A DNA stretch of 64,000 bases, taken from Lolium rigidum (lineage: Eukaryota > Streptophyta > Magnoliopsida > Poales > Poaceae). Each line of letters opens with the position of its first letter. The first letter of the stretch is position 1. The notes below the pieces were generated by a model, which was given only the letters and a program-made list of their open reading frames with translations, was not told the origin of the DNA and did not search any database. Below are positions 1 through 11,627 of this stretch, piece by piece. Both the position numbers and the translations under genes were made by a program. Location of the stretch: assembly GCF_022539505.1 (NCBI RefSeq), contig NC_061514.1:36485769-36549768 (forward strand), in the 5' to 3' direction.

Positions 1-1211
1 TGTCTCTCCCATAAGATAAAAGCATGTTGGGTGAACAAATTACAGTCGGGCAATTGACAAATAGAGAGGGCATAACAATGCACATACATGACATGATAAG
101 TATAGTGAGATTTAATTGGGCATTACGACAAAGTACATAGACCGCCATCCAAGCTGCATCTATGCCTAAAAAGTCCACCTTCGGGTTATCATCCGAACCC
201 CTCCGGTATTAAGTTGCTAAACAACGAGACAATTGCATTAAGTATGGTGCGTAATGTAATCAACAACTACATCCTCGGACATAGCGCCAATGTTTTATCC
301 CTAGTGGAAATAGCACAACACAACCTTAGAACTTTCGTCACTCGTCCCGGTGTCAATGCGAGCATGAACCCACTATCGAGCATAAGTACTCCCTCTTGGA
401 GTTAAAAGTAAAAACTTGGCCAGATCCTCTACTAGAAACGGAGAGCATGCAAGATCATAAACAACACATGTATAATAACTTGATAATTAACATGACATGG
501 TATTCTCTATCCATCGGATCCCGACAAACACAACATATAGAATTACAGATAGATGATCTTGATCATGTTAGGCAGCTCACAAGATCCAACAATGAAGCAC
601 AATGAGGAGAAGACAACCATCTAGCTACTGCTATGGACCCATAGTCCAGGGGTGAACTACTCACTCATCACTCCGGAGGCGACCATGGCGGTGAAGAGTC
701 CTCCGGGAGATGAATCCCCTCTCCGGCAGGGTGCCGGAGGAGATCTCCGAATCCCCCGAGATGTGATCGGCGGCGGCGGCGTCTCGGTAAGGTTTTCCGT
801 ATCGTGGTTTTTCGCATCGGGGGTTTCGCGACGGAGGCTTTAAGTAGGCGGAAGGGCGAGTCGGGGGCCGGACGAGGGGGCCACACCATGGGGCGGCGCG
901 GCCCCCTGGGCCGCGCCGCCTTGTGGTGTCGCCACCTCGTGGCCCCACTTCGTGTGTTCTTCGGTCTTCTGGAAGCTCCGTGGAAAAATAGGCACCTGGG
1001 TCTTCGTTTCGTCCAATTCCGAGAATATTTCATTACTAGGATTTCTGAAACCAAAAACAGCAGAAAACAGAGACCGGCACTTCGGCATCTTGTTAATAGG
1101 TTAGTTCCAGAAAATGCACGAATATGACATAAAGTGTGCATAAAACATGTAGGTATCATCAATAATATGGCATAGAACATAAGAAATTATCGATACGTCG
1201 GAGACGTATCA
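1..1211 (-). repeat. 3' LTR of the Athila-like element (partial)
   Basis: This segment is nearly identical to 6554-7745 and ends at the same terminal motif; on the minus strand the LTR starts TGATACGTCTCCGACG. It contains the usual pattern of LTR promoter DNA. The remaining LTR lies left of the window. Small differences from the 5' LTR, including about 20 bases (near 960-990) that the other LTR lacks, show some divergence since insertion. Confidence 0.9.
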
Positions 1212-3800
1212 GCATCCCTAAGCTTAGTTCTCGCTCGTCCCGAGCAGGTAAAACGATAACAAAGATAATTTCGAAGTGATATGCCATCATAACCTTGATC
1301 ATACTATTTGTAAACATATGTAGTGGATGCAGCGATCAAAAACAATGGTAATGACATGAGTAAACAGGTGAATCATATAGCAAAGACTTTTCATGAATAG
1401 TACTTGAAGACAAGTATTAATAAGTCTTGCATAAGAGTTAACTCATAAAGCAATAAATCAAAGTAAAGGCATTGAAGCAACACAAAGGAAGATTAAGTTT
1501 CAGCGGTTGCTTTCAACTTGTAACATGTATATCTCATGGATAATAGTCAACATAGAGTAATATAACAAGTACAATATGCAAGTATGTAGGAATCAATGCA
1601 CAGTTCACACAAGTGTTTGCTTCTTGAGGTGGAGAGAGATAGGTGAACCGACTCAACATAAAAGTAAAAAGAATGGTCCTTCAAAGAGGAAAGCATCGAT
1701 TGCTATATTTGTGCTAGAGCTTTTATTTTGAAAACATGAAACAATTTTGTCAACGGTAGTAATAAAGCATATGAGTTATGTACATTATATCTTACAAGTT
1801 GCAAGTCTCATGCATAGTGTACTAATAGTGCCCGCACCTTGTCCTAATTAACTTGGACTACCGGATCTTTGCAATGCACATGTTTTGACCAAGTGTCACA
1901 ATGGGGTACCTCCATGCCGCTCTGTACAAAGGTCTAAGGAGAAAGCTCGCATTTTGGATTTCTCGCTTTTGATTATTCTCAACTTAGACATCCATACCGG
2001 GACAACATGGACAACAGATAATGGACTCCTCTTTAATGCATAAGCATGTGGCAACAATTATTATTCTCATATGAGATTGAGGATATATGTCCAAACTGAA
2101 ACTTCCACCATGAACCATGGCTTTAGTTAGCGGCCCAAAGTTCTTCTCTAACAATATGCATGCTCCAACCATGAAGGTGGTAGATCTCTCTTGCTTCAGA
2201 CAAGACGGACATGCATAGCAACTCACATGATATCCAACAAAGAATAGTTGATGGTGTCCCCGTAAACATGGTTATCGCTCAACAAGCAACTTAATAAGAG
2301 ATAAAGTGCATAAGTACATATTCAATACCACAATAGTTTTTAAGCTATTTGTCCCATGAGCTATTTATTGCAAAGGTGAATGATGGAATTTTAAAGGTAG
2401 CACTCAAGCAATTTACTTTGGAATGGCGGATAAATACCATGTAGTAGGTAGGTATGGTGGACACAAATGGCATAGTGGTTGGCTCAAGGATTTTGGATGC
2501 ATGAGAAGTATTCCCTCTCGATACAAGGTTTAGGCTAGCAAGGTTATTTGAAACAAACACAAGGATGAACGGTACAGCAAAACTCACATAAAAGACATAT
2601 GGTAAACATTATAAGACTCCATACCGTCTTCCTTGTTGTTCAAAACTCAATACTAGATGTTATCTAGACTCTAGAGAAACTAAATATGCAAATCAAATTA
2701 GCAAGCTCTAAGTATTTCTTCATTAATGGGTGCAAAGTCTATGATGCAAGAGCTTAAACATGAGCACAACAATTGCCAAGTATCAAATTATCCAAGACAT
2801 TATAGCAATTTACTACATGTATCATTTTCCAATTCCAACCATATAACAATTTAACGAAGATGAAACTTCGCCATGAATACTATGAGTAGAGCCTAAGGAC
2901 ATATTTGTCCATATGCAACAGCGGAGTGTGTCTCTCTCCCATAAAGTGAATGCTAGGATCCATTTTATTCAAACAAAACAAAAACAAAAACAAACCGACG
3001 CTCCAAGCAAAGTACATAAGATGTGGCCGAATAAAAATATAGTTTCAGGGGAGGAACCTGATAATGTTGTCGATGAAGAAGGGGATGCCTTGGGCATCCC
3101 CAAGCTTAGACGCTTGAGTCTTCTTAATATATGCAGGGGTGAACCACCGGGGCATCCCCAAGCTTAGAGCTTTCACTCTCCTTGATCATATTGCATCATA
3201 CTCCTCTCTTGACCCTTGAAAACTTCCTCCACACCAAACTCGAAACAACTCATTAGAGGGTTAGTGCATAATAAAAATTCACATGTTCAGAGGTGACACA
3301 ATCATTCTTAACACTTCTGGACATTGCATAAAGCTACTGGACATTAGTGGATCAAATAAATTCATCCAACATAGCAAAAGAGGCAATGCGAAATAAAAGA
3401 CAGAATCTGTCAAAACAGAACAGTCCGTAAAGATGGATTTTATTAGGCCACCAGACTTGCTCAAACGAAAATGCTCAAATTGAATGAAAGTTGCGTACAT
3501 ATCTGAGGATCATGCTCGTAAATTGGCGTAATTTTCTGAGCTACCTACAGGGAGATAGACCCAGATTCGTGACAGCAAAGAAATCTGGAACTGCGCAGAT
3601 AATCCAAATCTAGTACTTACTTTTCTATCAAAGACTTTACTTGGCACAACAAAACATAAAACTAAGATAAGGAGAGGTTGCTACAGTAGTAAACAACTTC
3701 CAAGACACAAATATAGAACAAAAATACTGGAGTAAAAACATGGGTTGTCTCCCATAAGCGCTTTTCTTTAACGCCTTTCAGCTAGGCGCGAAAGTGTAAC
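1212..3800 (-). other. Non-coding internal region of the Athila-like element
   Basis: About 2.6 kb lies between the protease region and the 3' LTR. Autonomous relatives carry RT, RNase H and integrase between the protease and the 3' LTR. I see no long reading frame or polymerase motif on either strand. A polypurine-like tract (minus-strand AAGCTTAGGGATGC) abuts the LTR at 1212-1225. Near-copies of that motif occur at about 3098-3113 and 3151-3166. An AAAAC-rich simple repeat sits near 2970-2995. Confidence 0.75.
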
Positions 3801-4725
3801 TCAAGTAACATCGAGAGATGAAGCATCAACATCATAATTTGTTCTAATAATAGAATCATAAGGTACCTTCATTCTCTTTCTAGGGAAGTGTTCCATACCT
3901 TTCTTGAGAGGAAATTGATATTTAATATTACCTTCCTTCATATCAATAGTAGCACCAACGGTTCGAAGAAAAGGTCTTCCCAATATAATGGGGCAAGATG
4001 CATTGCATTCAATATCCAAGACAACAAAATCAACGGGGACAAGGTTATTGTTAACCATAATATGAACATTATCAACCTTCCCCAAAGGTTTCTTTTTAGC
4101 ATTATCAGCGAGATTAACATCCAAATAACAATTCTTTAATGGTGGCAAGTCAAGCATATCATAGACTTTTTTAGGCATAACAAAAATACTTGCACCAAGA
4201 TCACATAAGGCATTACAATCAAAATCTTTGATTCTCATTTTAATGATGGGCTCCCAACCATCCTCTAGCTTTCTAGGAATAGAAGTTTCAAGTTTTAGTT
4301 TCTCTTCTCTAGCTTTTATGAGAGCATTTGTAATATGTTTTGTGAAAGCCAAATTTATAGCGCTAGCATTGGGACTTTTAGCAAGTTTTTGCAAGAACTT
4401 TATAACTTCAGAGATGTGGAAATCATCAAAATCTAAATCATTACAATCTAAAGCAATGGGATTATCATCCCCAAGGTTGGAAAAAATTTCAGCAGTTTTA
4501 TCACAAGCAGTTTCAGCAGTTTTAGCAGTTTCAGGTAATTTTGCGCGCTTTGCACTAGGAGTAGAAGCATTGCTAACACCAATTATTTTACCATTGATAG
4601 TAGGAGGTGCAGCAACATGTGAATCATTAGCATTGCTTGTGGTGGTAATAGTCCAAACTTTAGCTACATTTTCCTTTTTAGCTAGTTTTTCATTTTCTTC
4701 TCTATCCCACCTAGCACGCAGCTTC
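3801..4725 (-). pseudogene. gag C-terminus and aspartic protease (PR) of the Athila-like element
   Basis: The frame is open from about 4725 down to 3801. Its C-terminal half is a retropepsin-type domain with the core CDLGAS followed by a VMPKKVYD segment and the flap/ILGRPFL motif. Athila proteases characteristically have DLGA rather than DTGA/DSGA, so Leu is not necessarily inactivating. The segment follows gag and is separated from it by frame breaks: one extra base near 4724 puts a stop in the alanine-rich stretch before it. It would mature Gag in the particle. No polymerase follows it. Confidence 0.8.
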
Positions 4726-4895
4726 AGCCATTAATCTTATATTCTCATTAATTCTAACTTGGATGGCATTTGCTGTAGTAACAATTTTATTTTCAATATC
4801 CCTATTAGGCATAACTTTCGATTTCAAAAGATCAACATCGAGAGGCAAGACTATCAACCTTAGAAGCAAGAATATCAATTTTATTGAGCTTTTCC

Positions 4896-5915
4896 TCAAC
4901 GATTTATTAAAGGCAGTTTGTGTACTAATAAATTCTTTAAGCATAGCTTCAAGTCCAGGGGTGTATTCCTATTATTGTTGTAAGAATTCCCATAAGAATT
5001 AGCATAACCGTTACCATTATTATAAGGATATGGCCTATAGTTATTACTAGAATTGTTCCGATAAGCATTGTTGTTGAAATTATTATTTTTAATGAAGTTT
5101 ACATCAACATGTTCTTCTTGGGCAACCAATGAAGCTAATGGAACATTATTAGGATCAACATTAGTCCTATCATTCGCAAGCATAGACATAATAGCATCAA
5201 CCTTATCATTCAAGGAAGAGGATTCTTCAACGGAATTTACCTTCTTACCTTGTGGAGCTCTTTCCGTGTGCCATTCAGAGTAATTAACCATCATATTATC
5301 AAGGAGCTTTGTTGCTTCACCAAGAGTGATGGACATAAAGGTACCTCCAGCAGCTGAATCCAATAAGTTCCGCGAAGAAAAATTTAGTCCTGCATAGAAG
5401 GTTTGGATGATCATCCAAGTAGTCAGTCCATGGGTTGGGCAATTTTTAACCAGAGATTTCATTCTTTCCCAAGCTTGAGCAACATGTTCATTATCTAATT
5501 GTTTAAAATTCATTATGCTACTCCTCAAAGATATAATTTTAGCAGGGGGATAATATCTACCAATAAAAGCATCCTTGCATTTAGTCCAGGAATCAATACT
5601 ATTCTTAGGCAGAGATAGCAACCAATCTTTAGCTCTTCCTCTTAATGAGAAAGGGAACAATTTTAATTTTATAATGTCACCATCTACATCTTTATATTTT
5701 TGCATTTCACATAGCTCAACAAAATTATTGAGATGGGCAGCAGCATCATCAGAACTAACACCAGAAAATTGCTCTCTCATGACAAGATTAAGTAAAGCAG
5801 GTTTAATTTCAAAGAATTCTGCTGTAGTAGCAGGTGGAGCAATAGGTGTGCATAAGAAATCATTATTATTTGTGCTAGTGAAGTCACACAACTTAGTATT
5901 TTCAGGGGTGGCCAT
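4896..5915 (-). pseudogene. Gag (Retrotrans_gag) of the Athila-like element, N-terminal part
   Basis: The 339-codon frame starts at a good ATG (5913-5915), 226 bp downstream of the primer site. It contains the Retrotrans_gag core around residues 75-165 (FPFSLRGRAKDWLLSLP, then a FIGRYYPPAKI segment) and an Asn/Tyr-rich tail near residues 275-320. Gag forms the virus-like particle that packages element RNA. The tail changes frame near 4960 (one base apparently missing in a G run), and the continuation at 4711-4944 is in another frame, so the copy is broken and unlikely to make full-length Gag-PR. Confidence 0.85.
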
Positions 5916-6140
5916 TTTAACAGTAGTAAATAAAGCAAACTAGATAAAGTAAATGCAAGTAAACTAATTTTTTTGTGTTTTCGATATAGCAAACAAGATA
6001 GCAAATAAAGTAAAGCTAGCAACTAATTTTTTTGTGTTTTGATATATTGCAGCAAACAAAGTAGTAAATAAAATAAAGCAAGACAAAAACAAAGTAAAGA
6101 GATTGAGAAGTGGAGACTCCCCTTGCAGCGTGTCTTGATC

Positions 6141-6158
6141 TCCCCGGCAACGGCGCCA
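6141..6158 (-). other. Primer-binding site, tRNA-Asp type
   Basis: The minus strand reads TGGCGCCGTTGCCGGGGA, complementary to the 3' end of plant tRNA-Asp including the CCA. This is the standard Athila primer. It lies 11 bp inside the 5' LTR end, a spacing also usual for Athila. Confidence 0.85.
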
Positions 6159-6169
6159 GAAAATATGCT

Positions 6170-7745
6170 TGATGGCGTGTATTTCACACGTTCGTTGGGC
6201 AACCCCAAGAGGAAGGTATGATGCGCACAGCAGCAAGTTTTCCCTCGGAAAGAAACCAAGGTTTATCGAACCAGGAGGAGCCAAGAAGCACGTTGAAGGT
6301 TGATGGCGGCGGGATGTAATGCGGCGCAACACCGGAGATTCCGGCGCCAACGTGGAACCCGCACAACACAACCAAAGTACTTTGCCCCAACGAAACAGAT
6401 GAGGTTGTCAATCTCACCGGCTTGCTGTAACAAAGGATTAACCGTATTGTGTGGAAGATGATTGTTTGCAGAGAAAATAGTAAAAACAAGTATTGCAAGC
6501 AGATTTGTATTTCAGTATTAAAGAATGGACCGGGGTCCACAGTTCACTAGAGGTGTCTCTCCCATAAGATAAAAGCATGTTGGGTGAACAAATTACAGTC
6601 GGGCAATTGACAAATAGAGAGGGCATAACAATGCACATACATGACATGATAAGTATAGTGAGATTTAATTGGGCATTACGACAAAGTACATAGACCGCCA
6701 TCCAACCGCATCTATGCCTAAAAAGTCCACCTTCGGGTTATCATCCGAACCCCTCCAGTATTAAGTTGCTAAACAACGGACAATTGCATTAAGTATGGTG
6801 CGTAATGTAATCAACAACTACATCCTCGGACATAGCGCCAATGTTTTATCCCTAGTGGCAACAAGCACAACACAACCTTAGAACTTTCTCGTCATCGTCC
6901 CGAGTGTCAATGCAGGCATGAACCCACTATCGAGCATAAGTACTCCCTCTTGGAGTTAAAAGTAAAAACTTGGCCGAGCCTCTACTAGAAACGGAGAGCA
7001 TGCAAGATCATAAACAACACATGTATAATAACTTGATAATTAACATGACATGGTATTCTCTATCCATCGGATCCCGACAAACACAACATATAGAATTACG
7101 GATAGATGATCTTGATCATGTTAGGCAGCTCACAAGATCCAACAATGAAGCACAATGAGGAGAAGACAACCATCTAGCTACTGCTATGGACCCATAGTCC
7201 AGGGGTGAACTACTCACTCATCACTCCGGAGGCGACCATGGCGGTGTAGAGTCCTCCGGGAGATGAATCCCTCTCCGGCAGGGGTGCCGGAGGAGATCTC
7301 CGTAATCACCCGAGATGGGATCGGCGGCGGCGGCGTCTCGGCAAGGTTTTCCGTATCGTGGTTTTTCGCATCGGGGTTTCGCGACGGAGGCTTTAAGTAG
7401 GCGGAAGGGCGCAGTCGGGAGGCGGACGAGGGGCCACACCATAGGGCGGCGCGGGCCCCCCTGGGCCGCGCCGCCTTGTGGTGTCGCCACCTCGTGGCCC
7501 CACTTCGTGTGTTCTTCGGTCTTAGGCACCTGGGTCTTCGTTTCGTCCAATTCCGAGAATATTTCGTTACTAGGATTTCTGAAACCAAAAACAGCCGAAA
7601 ACAGGAACTGGCACTTCGGCATCTTGTTAATAGGTTAGTTCCAGAAAATGCACGAATATGACATAAAGTGTGCATAAAACATGTAGGTATCATCAATAAT
7701 ATGGCATAGAACATAAGAAATTATCGATACGTCGGAGACGTATCA
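6170..7745 (-). repeat. 5' LTR of the Athila-like element
   Basis: This is a 1576-bp LTR with TG...CA ends (minus strand from 7745). Its last 1192 bp match 1-1211. It directs transcription leftward through gag-PR. The outer end abuts Tat/Retand-like gag sequence at 7746, marking the nested junction. Confidence 0.88.
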
Positions 7746-9460
7746 TGCCGCCACACCCTGCAGTCGTTGGTGGTGTGGGCGAACGTGTTATGCCACTTGC
7801 AGTATGGCTTTCCGTTCAGCTCTTGCACCGTGGGGATTTTGTGGCCTTCGGGTACCTTTATATGCTTCTCCGTGAGTCAGAGATCAAAAATCTGCTCGCT
7901 TTGGTCACGTCGAAGTCGAACCCTTTTGGAGGGCCTTGTGGCTTCACCCATTTGCAGGACACGGGGCCCGCCGCTCGAGTCCATTCAGCCACTCGCTACC
8001 TCTCGATCTCCCGCAAGCACCTTCATCCTCGTCTCGCCTCAACCAGGGTCACCGCACGCTTGAATTTGTCCCGGTAGACATCCGGGTGGCGCTGCTCATA
8101 TGCCGACAGCCTTCGCACCATGTGCGCCAATGAAGGGTAGTCTCGCTTGGGAGGCCACGTCCTTAATCGATGATGAGAGACCCAGCACCGCCAACTCGAT
8201 CGCTTCTTTTTCACTTACATGAGCCGAAAAGCATCGGTTCCTAATGGTCCCGAAGCGCTGGACGTATTCTCGACACTCGTCTCCCCGGCTTCGTCGTACT
8301 TGTGCTAGATCGGCAATACCAACCTCGGAAGCTTCCGAGTGATACTCGCTCATGGAACTGCTCTTCCAATCGCTTCCAAGTCCGGATGGAGTTCGGTGGC
8401 AGCGATGTGTACCACCCGAAAGCCGATCCTGTGAGGGATCGTGCGAAGAACCTCACACGCAACTCGTCCGATGCTGAGATCGTGCCCAGCTGTGCCAAAT
8501 ATCGGCTCACATGCTCGATGGAGCCGGAACCATCCGATCCACTAAACTTTGTGAAGTCCGGGAGCCGATATTTGGGTGGTAGCGGGATCAGTTCGTAGTC
8601 GTTGGGGTACGGCTTGGTATAGCCGAACGTCTTCCTTTTCGGCATCATGCCGAACTGATCTTTCAGGATTGCACAAATCTGATCCGCGGTGATGGCTGAA
8701 GGTGTCGAACCCTGAAGATTCGCCGGGGTGGCATACTTAACCAGCCATGCTTGCTTTTCCGGTTCTAAGCCAACCGCAGGAGCTGGCTTCGGAGGTTTGT
8801 CGGAGTGGCGTACTTAGCTAGCCACGTTTGCTTCTCAAGATCCGCTCCCGACGTTCCTCCTGCTCGTTCCGGAGGCCCCTCGCTGTCGCAACCTGGTTCG
8901 AGAGTGCCCGGGTATTGCGGCCTGGGTACGTATGCGCACGCGTATCCGTGCGGGATCTTCTTGGGTGCCTCAAGTAGGAATTGGTAGTCACTAGGATCAC
9001 CACCAATCTTGTAGACGACGTATGCCGATGAGTTCGGCAGTTCCGGTGCTGCCCATGCGAACGGCATCGGAGGATGGGACTGGAGTGGCAACTCTCCTTT
9101 GAAAGTCCCCGCAGCTGGTCCCGACGGAGAATACCGGTGGCTCATGATTTCCTCGGACCACGCGCAGAGCGACACGCTCCAAAGTGTTCACCGAGGCTCT
9201 CGAGTGGCGGTGCAGCGAATGAGCCACCATGTAGTTGATCTCCTGACGCAGCGACCTGGTGCGTTCTTCTGACGGGGCGGACAGGTCCACTCCATCGAGT
9301 GCGCCTTCAGGTGTGAACCCCTTCCACCTGACGCCATGGGAGCGGGTTCGGTGGAACGAGCCGATGAGTTCGGCTTCGAGGGTTGCCTTGATCTCGTCAT
9401 GTTTCTTCTTGAGTTCGTCAGGCAGATCCTCGTACTTGACCGGAGTGCTTTCCGCCATCT
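7746..9460 (-). pseudogene. gag fragments of the truncated Tat/Retand-like element
   Basis: Pieces of one gag are spread over several frames. An N-terminal segment at about 9000-9460 contains a KYEDLPDELKKKHDEIKATL motif. A central segment (8650-9175) contains a SSAYVVYKIGGDPSDYQF motif. The Retrotrans_gag core lies at 8241-8648 (PDFTKFSGSDGS, SLTGSAFGWYTSLPP) and continues at 8023-8353. The same protein is better preserved at 41549-43560. Indels break it at least four times, so it cannot encode a working Gag. Confidence 0.8.
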
Positions 9461-9519
9461 CGGATGTAGATGGCGATGTGGTGGATGTCGAAGGTCGTCC
9501 CACCGGGCGTGCCAGAATG

Positions 9520-10686
9520 TGTTGACGTCAGAAACCCACGCGGCGGGCAGAGACGGGCAACACAAGTAGAGCCGGGAACAACTAGGGCTGCGGCTGGCCC
9601 CGGTCCCTCGGAGCGACGGCCCGCAAAGCCTCCTGGTCACACGTCCGATGCTATCGCAAGGGCGTGCCACCCGACCTATACCTGGTCGGGAAGGTGTTGG
9701 ATGATGCCTCGCTTAGTTTCCTGCATGGCATACACGTAAACATTAAATACGAGCCTCGATCGGCTCTCGAGTTATCCCGTGAATCGGCTCAAAGAGCCGA
9801 TCCACCCATGATTCGAACAAGGTGTCCGAATATATGGTGGTCCCGCTTGATCAAGATAAAGCTAATGAGATCTACGACGATTTAGGGTTTTCACCGCATA
9901 ATCGGATCATCCTACTCACGATTGGGCCTCGCGCTCGCGCACGGTGACCGTAAGCCGATCCTAGACAGGGCCTAAAAACCAACACGAGGTTGATCCCCGG
10001 AACATCCTTTCTAGGGCTAGCAAACGTCACCCTACACGCCGCTGGATCCTCCAACCCTTTGTAGGGCCTAACTAATGCGGATGTTAAACTAATCCTTGCA
10101 GAACAAGGAGCAACCGTAACGGATCAGATCTACTGAACTATGATCAAGCGGGGTGCCGCCCCTACTCCTAAGATAGGTGTAAGGGCGGCTAGATGCATGA
10201 GGGTTGCACTACGACAGCATATGATACGAAGAACAATACAAACCCTAACACATCTAAGATAACTACGTTGCTCGCCATCAAAAAGGCTTCAGCACGAGCA
10301 ACGCATGAACAACGTGGGCAGGCTTGTGCTGCCTAGATCGCAAGATGCGATCTAGGCAGCATGGTGCTTACCGGAGAAACCCTCGAGACGAAGGAGTTGG
10401 CGATGCGCCGAGATTTGTTTGTGTTGAACGTTGGTTGTTATTTATTCCATAAACCCTAGATACATATTTATAGTCCAGGGGACTTTCTAACTCAAGCGTG
10501 CACCTAACCGTGCACGGGTAAAACTCTAACTCCTAATCGACACGTAACCTAATATGTTACAGATACAAGGGCAAACTAGCCCAAACTTTGCATGTAAGGC
10601 CGATTCACGTATTTCTTCTATATATATTCTTCAAGTCTATCTTGATCGCGGCCCACCCCTGACTCGGTCAAATTCTGGTGATAACA
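9520..10686 (-). repeat. 5' LTR of the truncated Tat/Retand-like element
   Basis: This is a 1167-bp LTR with TG...CA ends (plus strand TGTTGACGTC...GGTGATAACA), homologous to 37707-38871 and 43619-44783. It contains the perfect hairpin ATCGGCTC-AAA-GAGCCGAT and a TATTTATAG-type TATA region on its 3' side. It shares fewer variants with the other two LTRs than they share with each other, consistent with an independent insertion. Confidence 0.9.
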
Positions 10687-10922
10687 GAAAGAAGAAAAAT
10701 ATCGCATGTACTCGTAACAGACACCCTCCATACAACGCAAAAGATGCCGTTGGTAAGCAGCGATTTTGACGGGATTAGACCGTCTGTATCTTAACAGACA
10801 GACTATGCGGTTATTCGTTTTATCTCTCTTCCACGTCATGTGATTTCCTACGTGGTATGTGTTACAGACGGCTGACTGGATACCATTGTACATGCCTTTA
10901 GAGAGTTCCTCTTCCAAGTTCC
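10687..10922. other. Intergenic stretch with a short hairpin
   Basis: There is no gene here. The inverted repeat CCGTCTGTA (10780-10788) / TACAGACGG (10863-10871) encloses a second small inverted pair (CCACGT...ACGTGG). It may be a short MITE remnant, but I see no clear TSD. Confidence 0.35.
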
Positions 10923-10935
10923 AACTTCCTCGCGG

Positions 10936-11216
10936 TTGAGAACCAACTTAAGATTGGGTGGTTGTACCCCCAGCCCACCAGAGTTGAACCCCAGGTTTGA
11001 TATTTGTGTGTCTCATAAAGGCGGAATATTTATTTAGTGGGACGTGAAGTTCCCATCGATAGCGAGGCACCTGTGGTGACTTTGTCAATTTCAATATCCA
11101 ATCTGCTGGTTCGGTTTTTCGGAGGTGCTAGGTAGAGTGTGTGTATGCGTTCATAGGGATAAGTGTATACGCGTGTTTATGAGCATCTACGTCTATACTA
11201 TGTTTCTCAAAAAATA
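10936..11216 (+). mobile_element. tRNA-derived SINE (Au-like)
   Basis: This 281-bp insertion is flanked by a perfect 13-bp TSD AACTTCCTCGCGG (10923-10935 and 11217-11229). The 5' part has tRNA-like promoter boxes (GATTGGGTGG near 10952; GAGTTGAACCCC at 10981-10992). The body has the pattern of the grass Au SINE, including GTGTGTGTATGCGTTCATAG and a ...GTCTATACTATG end followed by an A-rich tail. It would be transcribed by RNA polymerase III and mobilised by LINE machinery. Confidence 0.8.
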
Positions 11217-11229
11217 AACTTCCTCGCGG

Positions 11230-11627
11230 GGAAAAGCCCCAGTTGAACCTGGGTGCACGTGAACCCGGGTTGAAAATGCATTTTCGAAATGTGAAAAAAT
11301 TCTGAAATAAAAATATCGGGGTACGTATGCATGTTTCATGTGTGCGTAGAAAGTTTTCGCGGAGAAACCACTTTTTTATTTCAGAATCTAAAAAAGACAA
11401 AATATGTCACATATATACTGCTATATAGCCGTGTAAAAGTTCACTTTTTTGCCGCGGCAAAATAAAATATTTTTTCAGAACGAAACTTATGTCCAGGACA
11501 CATGTTTGAGATCATCTTTGCAATCATTTTATGTTTCGATTTTTGAAACATGTTTTGACATCACAAACCCACTTTTAAAAAAGTTGGTTTACATACACCC
11601 GGGTTCACAAAAGCCGGTCGCCGGTCT
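11230..11627. mobile_element. Foldback MITE, probably Mutator type
   Basis: About 400 bp is bounded by CTTCCTCGCGG (11219-11229 and 11628-11638), an 11-bp direct repeat compatible with the 8-11 bp TSD of Mutator-like elements. The ends carry inverted similarity around GTGAACCCGGG (left near 11261) and CCCGGGTTCAC (right near 11600). The interior is AT-rich with no coding frame. The terminal inverted repeat is imperfect, so the superfamily is tentative. Confidence 0.5.

Larger units (their letters stand above)
1..7745 (-). mobile_element. Athila-like Ty3/Gypsy LTR retrotransposon, gag/protease only
   Basis: The element reads on the minus strand. Its 5' LTR is at 6170-7745, the internal region at 1212-6169, and its 3' LTR at 1-1211 is cut by the window edge (position 1 matches 6554, so about 384 bp lie outside). 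The primer site at 6141-6158 matches the 3' end of tRNA-Asp, as in the Athila lineage. The internal region carries gag and an aspartic protease but no reverse transcriptase, RNase H or integrase, so it should depend on a partner element for replication. Sabrina-type elements of Triticeae are known to be built this way; the family name is my inference. It is inserted in the Tat/Retand-like element that resumes at 7746. Confidence 0.9.
7746..10686 (-). mobile_element. Truncated Tat/Retand-like Gypsy element, host of the Athila-like insertion
   Basis: The segment 7746-9519 is collinear with 41862-43618 of the complete element farther right, and is followed by a full LTR (9520-10686). The rest of the element must lie left of the window beyond the nested Athila-like copy. 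The orientation is minus: the LTR is the 5' LTR, with the primer-site motif TGGCACGCCCGGTGGGAC just inside it at 9500-9517. It has many more frame breaks than the 37707-44783 copy, which suggests it is older. Confidence 0.88.

Noticed and set aside
4896..5915. Gag frames as host genes
   Set aside because: They carry Retrotrans_gag motifs inside LTR pairs with primer sites.
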